A DNA stretch of 64,000 bases from Sorex araneus (lineage: Eukaryota; Chordata; Mammalia; Eulipotyphla; Soricidae), in assembly GCF_027595985.1 (NCBI RefSeq), contig NC_073303.1:378814342-378878341 (forward strand), written 5' to 3'. The position numbers were made by a program, and so were the translations under genes. Of the stretch, positions 9,110 through 19,284 are shown one piece after another. Each line of letters opens with the position of its first letter. Positions within the stretch are counted from its first letter, which is position 1. Under the pieces are notes generated by a model that searched no databases, was not told the origin of the DNA, and worked only from the letters and a program-made list of their open reading frames with translations.

Positions 9110-10164
9110 GACTCGACTCTGTCACTGGAGATGAGCACTCTGCCAACCCCGAGGCTCCTCCCTTTGCTGGGTTGATGCTAACCAACACCTCGACCCCGAG
9201 CCCACTTCTTCGGCCTCACCCACCTACCCACCCCGCTGCCGGTGTTGGTGCCGCCTGAGCATCCCTGGAATTTCACTCAGTGACTCTCTCTAAGTTGCTC
9301 AAGAGCTTTTAAGAGCATTCGTTTGAGATAAGAAACTAATCAGCCCTGACATCTGTAACATCTGTAAAATCTGAAGCCATCAGCCCGTGCTGCATTCATT
9401 AATCCTTCCAGTCGAACCATCTTGTCTGGCCTGATTGGATTTGATGCTATAGTTTGTTTACACCGTAAGCACACAAACTGTCATTTCCCCCAGTCGAGTT
9501 TGTAAACAAATCAATCCCCCTTATTAATTCATTAGTTAAATGCCACTAGCGGAAATGAGTTTAAAGGTGCACTTAGGAATGCTTCTCTTGTGATTCCAAA
9601 CATAATCCTGAGGGGGCTGCAGCTCACAAAATAACACATTCCATATCTCTGGTGGGTCTTCAACTCTCAGGTCTCGTGGGGGGCTGGAGCCCAGCCCTCC
9701 CTGAGTCATTGCTGGGACAGGCCGAGCGTTGCCCCTCCCTGCTGAAGCCGAGCCCAGCTCCCGCAGGGCAGCTCCTGCTTTCGGATGACGCCACCCGGCT
9801 GTGTCGGTGTGTGAGCACATCTGCGCCGCGGCACTTGGTGCCCTCAGCTGGCTCTGAGATAACAGGGAGACCCTGCTGGTCCGTGCTGTCCATCTGTCTG
9901 CTAAGGGGTCTCTCAGCCCAGACACACCCCTCGTCACCCCCAGCCCTTCGGGGACACCGTGGGCGGTCTCCCCACCTCTCTCCTGCTGGAGACGTGAGTC
10001 CACAGGGAGCTGGGGGCAGAGGGAAGTGTGGCCTGGGTCGGTCCCCTTCCAAGGCTGGCAGAAACCCACCCTGGACACCAGCGAGCAGCTCAGGAGATGC
10101 AGGGACGGGCGGGAGAGAGAACCTCGGCTCCCGTGCTTTTCCCGTCTGACTTCGAGGAATCCAC
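9110..10164. other. Intergenic unique sequence with forkhead-like sites
   Basis: No gene seen. Between 9300 and 9560 the sequence is repeat-free and moderately AT-rich, with TGTTTAC near 9455 and TTTGTAAACAAA near 9500, both forkhead-type motifs in opposite orientation. Confidence 0.5.
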
Positions 10165-10314
10165 GCGCTCTGGTAGCGCCTGGGGACTGCTCCCCACTCA
10201 GTGCTTGTGGGTTACCAGTGATGCTCAGAGATCCTCGCAGTGCTGGGGATCAAACCAGGGCCTCCTGCATGCAAAGATGCGCTCAGCCTGTTGGAACATC
10301 TCTCGGGCCCCTCA
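10165..10314 (-). mobile_element. Old SINE-A-like copy
   Basis: Degraded minus-strand copy: 'gggttaccagtgatgctcag', 'gtgctggggatcaaaccagg', ending 'catctctcgggcccc', which aligns with the tRNA head in reverse. Confidence 0.65.
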
Positions 10315-11776
10315 ATAGCTATATTTTAAATGCATTCAATGTTAGAAGGCAATTACTTCTAAAGTTATTTTTCAAAAATGACTATCAAGTGAACATGGAA
10401 TAGTTAAAGAATCAGAGAATTTGAGTGGTTGGTTAGATCTAGAATAGTTAACATCCTCTACCTGCAGTTCAACTACTTGTTATGACAACCAATAAAACTT
10501 AAACCATGGCTGAACACTTGCACACAGAACTCGCATCTGGAGGAAGTAAACTCGAGAGGCAGAGGCCGAGGTGGTATTTTTTATACTTTGCTCAGCTGTC
10601 TGAAGGTTCAATCAGCTGATGAAATACAAACCTCCAGGAGGTTTTCTGAAGCAAAGTGCAGTTCCTATTCTCCAGGAAGACAATGGCTGGAAGGTGTAAT
10701 GACTATAATTTCTTAACAGTTATGATAAGTAAATAAATGCCTCTGAGCTTTTCTACCTGGGATAGATTGAAGTGGGAAAAAAATGTCATTATGTGGAAGA
10801 ATTTTATTTAAAAACATTATTCCACTGTAATTTCTTGTTCAGAATGAAAAGATGTCAGGGAAATTATGCCTTTGACGATAATAGAAGATATGAAGTTTTA
10901 AATCCTCTCACCTCCCACACTGAAATTCACCAAAACAGCATTCAGAAAGAACTTTGATTTGCAAGTGGGCCGTGGGTGGTGTGGTGCTCATGGCTCATTC
11001 TCAGTTCTTGTAGGTCGGCATTGGAGTGGAATGACAGAAGATGTTAATTTGAAAGAAATTAGAACTTCAAATGACACTGTTACAGGCAATTAGTCATCAA
11101 AAATGGCATGTCACCCAAAATGACCAATGCTGCCTTTCTAATTCTAAATAAATGCGATGCAAAAGGAAGACTCGTCAAACTCCTCAGCCCTGCATGGGGC
11201 CGAGGGAAGGGTGTTCTGAGGAGAGCAGTAAAGCTGCAGTAGCATGTCCAGCCTGCTCAGATCTGCCCCTACGTGTGAGTCAGCTCCCAGTCACGGCTCA
11301 CGGGACCTGGGACTCCACGTACTCCCACCATTGGCGAGCCAAAGTGTGGAAGAATGCATCCACAGCAGCTGCTGATAAAGGGCAACAGGGCCCAGAGAGA
11401 GGACTGACACGCACAGCACATGTCCAGCATGCGTGAGCCCCTGACTGGATCCCCACCACCACACGGCCCCCAAGCTCTACTGGGGCAGGGTGGGGCAAGG
11501 GGACCTGGTGGCATTGAAGCACGAACCCACCAGCAGTTCGGGGGTCCCCTCGGCATCCCTGGGTGTAGCCCTTCTTTGACAAACACAGTGAGAACCTCTT
11601 CACAGGAACGGAAGTGAATGCACCTCTCAGCGTACTACTCAGAGACTAGGAGGCACTCACAATAGCACTTAGGAAAGAGGAAAACGTTAACATAATCAAG
11701 AGAAAATCAGTGACCATTAACCCCAAGGTGATTCAAATGTTGTAAGTGGTAGACACAATGTTAAAAGGAGCCACTA
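10315..11776. other. Intergenic sequence, nothing clear
   Basis: Mostly AT-rich unique sequence with no gene seen. Around 11390-11575 there is a degraded tRNA-SINE-like stretch on + (ccagagagaggactgac, then ggatccccaccaccacacgg), too diverged to be sure. Confidence 0.4.
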
Positions 11777-11975
11777 GGGGCTGGAGTGATAGCACAACGG
11801 GTAGGGCGTTTGCCTTGCACGAGGCCAACCCGGGTTCGATTCCCAGCGTCCCATATGGTCCCCTGAGCACCGCCAGGGGTAACTCCTGAGTGCAGAGCCA
11901 GGAGTAACCCCTGTGCATTGCCAGGTGTGACCCAAAAAGCAAAAAATAAAATAAAATAAAAAATAAAAAAAAAAC
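11777..11975 (+). mobile_element. SINE-A, young, with target-site duplication
   Basis: Complete head-to-tail copy starting ggggctggagtgatagcac, B box ggttcgattcc, A-rich tail. Flanked by aaaaggagccacta at 11763-11776 and 11976-11989. Confidence 0.95.
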
Positions 11976-12608
11976 AAAAGGAGCCACTATACCTTTGCTG
12001 AAAGATATAAAGGAAAATGCCTTTAATAAACGAATGCACAGGAACAAGCATCAGGGAAATGGGTGTTGCTGCGTGAGAGTATAAAGACACAGAGACACTC
12101 CAGAATGATAAAGTGCCGGAGGGGCTGTGGGCATGGCCTGAGGGGCACAGAGCCAGCCCTGAGGGGGTGAGGCCCAGTGCTGCACCCTTGGCACTACGTA
12201 CCAGCTCCCAGCACCACTGACCTGAGTACCTCTCTCTCTCCAGAAAGAGAAAAACTGAAAGCTGCCACAGGGAAATAGAACAAATTCCTGACAGAAAACA
12301 CAAGAGGGAGAGATGAGTTTTCAAGACCAAAAGGAAGACAGAGACTCATGGAGACCTGTGGGCAGTGGCTGGGCAGGCCTTCTGTAATTCCCATCCTCTT
12401 AAATGGAATCACGGATACCAAACAGAACTATTAATACAGTGGGATTAATGTTTTCTAGTGTTAACTGCTTCCTTCCTGAGTGTCAGCTGTGACATTCATC
12501 TGTAATGACTTTTGGAAATTCTTTAGAAGATGTAAGAAATTAAAGAACAAGATAAAAATGAGCACAAAGGTGTCTAAGGACTGAGAAGAGCATGGGATAA
12601 GTGCATCT

Positions 12609-12621
12609 AATTGGTAAGAGC
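12609..12621. repeat. Target-site duplication, 5' copy, of the RTE LINE
   Basis: AATTGGTAAGAGC, repeated exactly at 16207-16219 and bracketing the LINE. Confidence 0.85.
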
Positions 12622-12623
12622 CA

Positions 12624-12683
12624 GTTCCCATAATTTCCGCACCATATTTGATGGAGTTCAAATACGGTGTGAACTATGGGAAC
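12624..12683 (+). repeat. Inverted repeat (hairpin) at the 5' end of the RTE element
   Basis: GTTCCCATA opens the left arm and TATGGGAAC closes the right arm. Inside, CACCATATTTGA faces TCAAATACGGTG. The arms are about 26 bp with a few mismatches, and the loop is short. It starts within two bases of the inferred element start. Confidence 0.8.
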
Positions 12684-12716
12684 ACCTGTAAGGGCGATTA
12701 GAGGCTGCCCTAAAAG

Positions 12717-12920
12717 CCTCCATCCTTCTCAGAGAGCCCGGCAAGCTACCGAGAGTACCCCGCCTGCACGGCAGAGCCTGGCAAGCTACCCATGGCCAAA
12801 GACAGTGACAATAATGGGCCTCATTCGCCTGACACCGAAAGAGCCCCCATTATGGCAGCGTTAAGAAGGATGAGCAAGGAGAGGCTGATAAAATCTCAGG
12901 GATGAACTAGACTGTGAAAT
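12717..12920 (+). repeat. RTE 5' UTR block shared with SINE-B
   Basis: Contains gagagcccggcaagctaccg, cagagcctggcaagctaccc, gacagtgacaataatgggcc and aaggagaggctgataaaatc, each found in SINE-B copies at 1172, 1618, 29436, 30037, 32065 or 35741. Confidence 0.85.
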
Positions 12921-13070
12921 GAAGAAGGACTAAAATGACTGCCTATATTTTCAACACACATACGCTGGCGTCAGAAGTATCCATCAAGGACCTGATGATG
13001 CAAGTGCAGAAGATCAAGTATGACATCATTGGTTTGATTAAAACGAGAAGGCATCAATCACATCATGCCA

Positions 13071-13243
13071 TTTTTTTTTCTTTTTGGGTCACACCTGGCA
13101 ATGCACAGGGGTTATTCCTGGTTCATGCAGTCAGGAATTACTCCTGGTGGTGCTCGGGGGACCATATGGGATGCTGGGAATCGAACCTGGGTCAGCCGCG
13201 TGCAAGGCAAACACCCTACCCACTGTGCTATCACTCCAGCCCC
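13071..13243 (-). mobile_element. SINE-A inserted in the RTE endonuclease region
   Basis: Minus-strand copy with poly(T) start and head end 'tatcactccagcccc'. Target-site duplication acatcatgccattttt at 13060-13075 and 13245-13260, so it inserted after the LINE. Confidence 0.95.
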
Positions 13244-14970
13244 AACATCATGCCATTTTTGACACTGGAGAAGAATTGTTCCTCAGAACATGTGACAACA
13301 GAGGTGTCGGTGGCGTCGGTGTTCTTGTCAACACAAACTTGGCCATGAGCATTGATTCATTCAATTGCCTAACAACCCGGATCGGATGATTACGCTTGAA
13401 TAGATGTGGCTCACTGCTGGCAGTTTCTATCTTCATCGTCTACGCACCAACAACCAACTATGATGAAGAAAAAATTGAGAAGTTCTACATGGAGCTGGAG
13501 AAGTTCTATAAAGAAGACCACACCTTCTACAAGATCACTGTTGGTGATTTAGTGCCAAGATAGGACCGAGAAGGTCACCCGAAGAACTCCACATTGAGAC
13601 CCACGGCCTAGAATGGAATGAACAGGGTGAGACACTGAGTTCCTCATGTTGACCAAGACCATCCACGGTAACTCACAGTTCCAGAAGGCCGAATCTAAAC
13701 CTTGGACATAAGAATCTCCCGGTGGACAGTTCCACAACAAAATTGACTACATCATATTCAATCAAAGGTTTTGCCTGACCTATGTTGCTATTATCCCCAA
13801 ATTCCAAACAGGATTGGACTACCATCTCCTTCGTGCAAAATTCTACTTCACAGAGCAGGGAGAAAGGTCGGCAAGGTTTAAGTTTAAGAAGAAAACTCCC
13901 AGAATGACGACCAACTGGGAGCTCTTTGGCACTATTGCAGCAACGTGGGGAGATGCCGTCATTGACAACATCAACAAGGAAAATGATCGACTGGTTCAGC
14001 ACCTCCATGACTGCACAAAAAATGCCAAGAGTGGGAAAGCCACAAACAGACGGCTGTCTTTGGAAACTCTCAAGTTCATTCACCAACGTGGTTTGGCACA
14101 AACCAACATCTGAGGTCACAAAGCTGTGCAGAGAAGCGATAAAGGAAGACCTCAAAGAGAGAAGAGCAGCAGTATTGGCCAATGCAGCAGAAGCTGGGAA
14201 AAGTATTCACAACGCTCGCTTGTCCTTCGCCAACTACAAGATCAAGATGACTGCCCACCAACGTCCTGATGGATCTATCACATCATTCAGAAGGGCAATG
14301 GAGAGGATTATTCATGACTTCTACTCGGATCTCTTGACAGCCACGTTCACCTGCCCACATACCAAATTCTGCAGGATGGATATGTCATTCCCAAAATTCT
14401 CCCTTCCGAAATCTGACACTCCATTTTGTCAGTAAAAATGCGTACAGCACCCAGTCTAGACAAGATCAGACCTAAACACCTGAAGAATCTGCCACCAGAA
14501 CTCATCAATACACTTGCTCGGCTCTTCAGACGCTACCTGTCCGTAAGAAAGATTCCATCCCAATGGAAAACTAGCAGGACCATTCTGTTGTACAAGAAGG
14601 GAGACATCCACAACATCGGCAACTATTGCCCAATCTGCCTGTTGTCCATTGTCTACAAGTTGTTCACTCAAGTCATTCTTAATAGAATAGGAAGAACACT
14701 AGACGTAAGACAACCATGTGAGCAAGCCGGGTTCCGAAAAGGATTCAGCACAATCGACCATATCCACACAATAATCAAGCTCATTCAAGATGCCGCTCTG
14801 TCTAACGTTCATCGATTTAAAGAAGGCCTGTGATTCTGTTGAGACTGAAATGGTCATTGAAGCCCTAGCCAAACAAGGTGTTCAAACTCAGTACATCAAG
14901 ATCCTCCACGAGCTATATTAAGGATTCACCACCAGCAAAAAGCAAACAACAACAACAACAACAAAAACCA

Positions 14971-15165
14971 GGGGCTGGAGAGATAGCACAGCAGGGAGGG
15001 CATTTGCCTTGCATACGGCTGACACGGGTTCAATTCCCAGCATCCCATATGGGCCCCTGAGCACCGCCAGGAGTAATTCCTGAGTAGTGCAGAGCCAGGA
15101 GGAACCCCTGTGCAATGCCAGATGGACCCAAAAAGGAAAAAAAAAACAGAAAGAAAAAAGAAAAA
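14971..15165 (+). mobile_element. SINE-A inserted in the RTE reverse transcriptase region
   Basis: Starts ggggctggagagatagcac and ends in an A-rich tail. ATTCACCACCAG occurs at 14923-14934 and again from about 15173, but 36 bp of tail-like sequence (CAAAAAGCAAACAACAAC...) lies between the first copy and the SINE head. Confidence 0.9.
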
Positions 15166-16206
15166 AACAAGCATTCACCACCAGGATCTCACCATTCTAC
15201 AAGGAAGTGATCATTGATGTAAATAGAGGGGTTTGGCAGGGGGATACCATTTCACCAAATCTCTGGAAGTGCCATTCTAGTCATGTGACGACTAGAATGA
15301 GAGGGAATGGGAGTGAAGATAGATGGTCGGCAACTACACCACCTCCGCTTTGCTGATGACATTGTTCTAATAACACCAAATATTAGCCAAGCGGCACACA
15401 TGCTGGCCGACTTCAACCATGAGTGTGGAAAGGTCGGACTGCAGCTAAATCTCACCAACACAATGTTCATGAAATATGAACTAGTCTTCATGAAATATGA
15501 ACTAGTCCCTGATGTTCCATTTGCTCTCCACAGAATGAACATCTCCAAATGCAGCAGCTGTGTGTACCTGGGTCGAGAACTCAACATTGAGGAATGACTT
15601 GGCGCCAGAACTGCGCAGGAGGAAGAGAGCAGCACGGAATGCCTTTAAGAGCAAAGAAGTGGTTAAGAGGATGAAGAACCTCCGGCTCTGGGCACATCTT
15701 TTCGACTCCACCGTTCTTCCTTCACTAACATACGCCTCAGAGACCTGAGCCCTACGCAAACAGGATGAGAACGCTATTCGGGTTTCCCAAAGAGGAATCG
15801 AAAGAGCTATGCTAGGAGTATCACGTTTCACTCAAGTGAGAGAAGGAATCCGGAGTTCCGACCTTTGATGATCAAGAATCAGGGACGCTGTCTTGTTTGC
15901 CAAGGGGTCGAAAATCAGATGGTCTGGACAGGTAATGCGATTTAGACCGATCTAGACCACTGGACTAGAGCTGTTACCGACTGGATTCCATGGGATGTCA
16001 AAAGACCGCATGGCTGCCCACCTACGAGATGGTCAGACTTCTTTGTCAAAACCTGAATGAACAGTTTGAGGCTCTTCGTGTTCCTTGAGCGAGCAGATAC
16101 CATTGGGCTACACTAGTACGCAACAGGGACGAATGGAGACGTTACTAGCACCCGCTCAAGTGAATCGAAGATCAACGGGATGACAAGTGACAAGTGATAC
16201 CAAGTG

Positions 16207-16219
16207 AATTGGTAAGAGC
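16207..16219. repeat. Target-site duplication, 3' copy, of the RTE LINE
   Basis: Exact match to 12609-12621. Confidence 0.85.
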
Positions 16220-16362
16220 ACTGGCTCATGGTAATTTCAAATGTTGGTAGTTCTACTGGACAGCTGAATTTGTCCATTTTCTTCAGAATCACACAGTGAC
16301 ATATTGATGGCACACAGGTGTCACATTGGCAATATATTTTCAAGTGATTTTGAAAAAATATG

Positions 16363-16540
16363 CTCGAGGGACAGAGAAATAGAAAAATGGGTAGGGTGCT
16401 TACTTTACATGTGGTCCATCCCAGTTTGATCCCTGACACCACACAGGGTCCCCTTAACCCACCAGGAGTAACCCCTGAGTACAGAGCCAGAAGTAAGCCC
16501 TGAATACCAAGAGGACTTACAACAAAGAAAGAAAAAAAAA
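16363..16540 (+). mobile_element. Old SINE-A copy
   Basis: Diverged plus-strand copy: gggacagagaaatagaaaaa, 'gatccctgacaccacacagg', 'caccaggagtaacccctgag', A-rich tail. Confidence 0.75.
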
Positions 16541-17370
16541 GAATAAAAAATTAAAAATGTGTGAAACAATATAGCAATGTAGAAGATATATGAGAGTCCT
16601 TTGTACCCTTTATTGTCAAGCTGAAATTACATGTAATAAATGATAAAGGAAAATGAGATGAGATCAGAGATTAACATTCTCTGAAGTTGAGTGTGAATGA
16701 TTAGCTTACTTAACATGCCATCGCAGACACAAGCTTTCTTTGAGAAGACTTTCGCTGGAGTACTGAAAAGGCTTTCTGTCAACTTTTAACCTGGGTAGGT
16801 GTGAGAAGTGGAAAGGAAGCTGTCAGCTAGCGAGGCATACACCTTGAGTCCGGGGAGTCCTGTGGGCCTGAGGCCACACTGGAAGGACTAGAAGTATTAC
16901 TCATGACTCCTGTCTGTGCAAGAGAAGATTCTGGTTTAAATTTCTGCCTGAAGAGGCAACCCAGTTCAGTGTAGGCTCCCCCTGCCCCTTTTCACTTGTG
17001 AATAATCTGGGATCGTTATGAAATACTGATGAGGGCTCAGAAAGAGTACAAAGAGCAGGAATGCATGCTTTGTGTGGCAGAGCCCTTGGCTGGCACCCCA
17101 TCACACCACCACACAGTACCCCAAGCACTACCCTCCCCCGCCCTCAACGCCAAAGAGTATGATGCCTGTGAACCCACAACTCTTGGTCTAGAAACAGCAA
17201 AGGGTAGGGAAGGAAGAATATTGATACCTGGGTTTGTCCTCAACTTACTAATTACTGTGTAGCATGACCTTAGCAGTGGGATCCCCCAAAGTCCCTGAGG
17301 TGGGCCCAGTATTCAGCATAAGCACAGTGCACGGGCTCCAGTTCAGATCCAGGCTGCGAGGTTGACAGGT
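16541..17370. other. Intergenic, no gene seen
   Basis: Unique sequence. 17230-17290 ('cttactaattactgtgtagc', 'atgaccttagcagtggg') may be a MIR fragment on +. Confidence 0.4.
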
Positions 17371-17548
17371 AATTTTTTTTTTTTGGGGGGGAGTCACATC
17401 CAGCGATGCACAGGGGTTACTCCTGGCTCATGCACTCAGGAATTACACCTGGAGGTGCTCGGGGGATCATATGGGATGCTGGGACTCGAACCTGGATAAG
17501 CTGTGTGCAAGGCAAATGCCCTACCTGCTGTGCTATTGCTCCAGCCCC
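17371..17548 (-). mobile_element. SINE-A
   Basis: Poly(T) start, 'cagcgatgcacaggggttac', 'atatgggatgctgggactcg', head end 'tattgctccagcccc'. Confidence 0.92.
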
Positions 17549-19280
17549 CACAGGTGAGTAATATTGGCAAGAGAAGTCACCCTAAGTGCTGGCTTCAACT
17601 GGGAAGCAGAAACAGAAATGTGTTCATGGCACTAAACATAAGCGCTGTACTTAGCACGGTGCTTAACACACATTAGACACTCAATGCGTGTCTTACTTAT
17701 TTTTGTTAATTTTTTTGCTCAGAATTTTTGTTTATAAACTGAAGGGATATATTCTTACAGATCATCTAAGTAGAAATAATAAGGGGTCAACTTATTCACA
17801 TGGCTGGGGTGCAGAGAACAGTTCCCAACTGAGATCATCCTAGTCTTTTGCTATGAAACATTTTTTTTGGGGGGTGGAAGGCACACTTGGTGATGCTCAG
17901 GGACTTAAGAAACATTGCTATAGGAAGTCAGGAGCTCCTGGCAGTGAGGACAGAGGTCCCCGTGCATCCTGTTACTCTCCCGTGGACAATGCCCGATGTC
18001 AAGGTGCAGTAGGGCCTGAGCATGCAGGTCTTCATGGGCCTGGGACCGATTCTGGCTTCAGTTCCCAGGATCATTTACTGGTGGTTTTGGGGAAAGTTCT
18101 CTGTCAGAGAAAACCACAGAAAAATGAGCTCCTTTCTTTGTGTGACACCTTTGTTCTGTTCAGATATGATGCTTGGAATCCCTTTAACCTGCAGTTGAAC
18201 CTGACACTGAGAATTCAAGAACAGAGACATAAAGCAATATTGACAGCAATATCCAGTTACTGAATACACCAATTCTGAAAACTTCTCAAGCTTTTGGAGA
18301 CAATAAACCTCTTGATTGGTGAAGCTAGTAGAGGTGTTTTATTTTCAATCTTCATAGCTAATACTTCCTGATACAAAGGCTTTGTCTAGCGAGTTATATT
18401 AGTTTTCATTTCCAGAATGTTGGCTCATTTTCAATTTATATGCTTTTAGCCCCCCCCCCCCCCACACGTGATTATAGTCTTCGGAGGTGGGTATTAGTAC
18501 CATCATTACCATTCTCGATGTACTGATAGAATTCACGTTTAGAAAATGTAGGTCACACCATGGTAAATGATGTGTCTGATAGTCTGTTTATTCTTCTAAA
18601 AGCAGTGACTAATGACCTTCAGCAGAGGAATTCACCAGTAACTGCCTCGGTCACTGTACTAAGCAGGTTGACTTCAGTAGGCAGTGAGCTGCTGTCCATG
18701 GCAAACAGCAGAAGGAACCTGAAATTAGAACATCAAGTCAGTCCTTTACTAGGCAGTGCCACCTCTCCACTGAAGAGGAAAATTTGGGTTGTCAGCAAGT
18801 CGGTGCTACCCTAACCAAAGAGACCCTTCTGTTCTATTTACTTTCCGAAGATCAGCAATTTGAAACTGAATGGTTACAATGGAAAGGCGACAATGAAACA
18901 AACAGAAAGGCAACGATGGTTACAAATGTATCAGTTTGTATTTGTATCGGAAACTAGAGTCTAAAGTGTTTCTTAATGGCTCTATTTGCAATCACTTTCA
19001 CCCAACCGATGCAACACCCTAAGTATTCCTAGAAACACGACTCATTATTTTTGGTTGCTCCGAGTTCATAAACCGTTTACGGTTGCCAATATTTTTGTTA
19101 CCACCATGTTATTTTCAGTTACCCGAAGTTTAAAGAAGCCAGGCTCTAAAATGTATTGCATTCTTCAGAGGACTGATTTCTTAAAAAACAGAATTAAGAG
19201 AACTTAAGATCCAGTGTTTTCTAAACACCTTACACCTGCAGACCAGCACCGTTCAAAAAAATATACTATTTTGGGGGCCA
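17549..19280. other. Intergenic approach to the ZNF407 promoter
   Basis: No gene seen. Poly(C) run at 18451-18468. Between 18475 and 18640 a MIR-like stretch is possible but weak. GC content rises sharply after 19280. Confidence 0.45.
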
Positions 19281-19284
19281 AGCC

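Larger units (their letters stand above)
12622..16206 (+). mobile_element. RTE-clade non-LTR retrotransposon, full length, decayed
   Basis: The 13-bp target-site duplication sets the ends. Removing two nested SINEs leaves about 3.2 kb, the usual full length of RTE elements. Order: 5' hairpin (12624-12683), 5' UTR, ORF start near 12935 (MTAYIFNTHTLASE), endonuclease region (VYAPTTNYDEEKIEKFYMEL at about 13440), linker, then reverse transcriptase with GNYCPICLLSIVYKLF (about 14615), CEQAGFRKGFSTIDHIH (about 14730) and FADD (15349-15360), a C-terminal segment (GVSRFTQVREGIRSSDL, about 15810) and a short tandem tail. Many frameshifts and stops break it, and the endonuclease TETRR motif expected for the family reads IKTRR, so it cannot be active. 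The protein resembles nematode RTEs from memory; BovB is the alternative and seems more distant. Confidence 0.9.

Noticed and set aside
13814..15748. Open frames of 60-169 residues as host genes
   Set aside because: They are pieces of the decayed RTE ORF, broken by frameshifts and SINEs.
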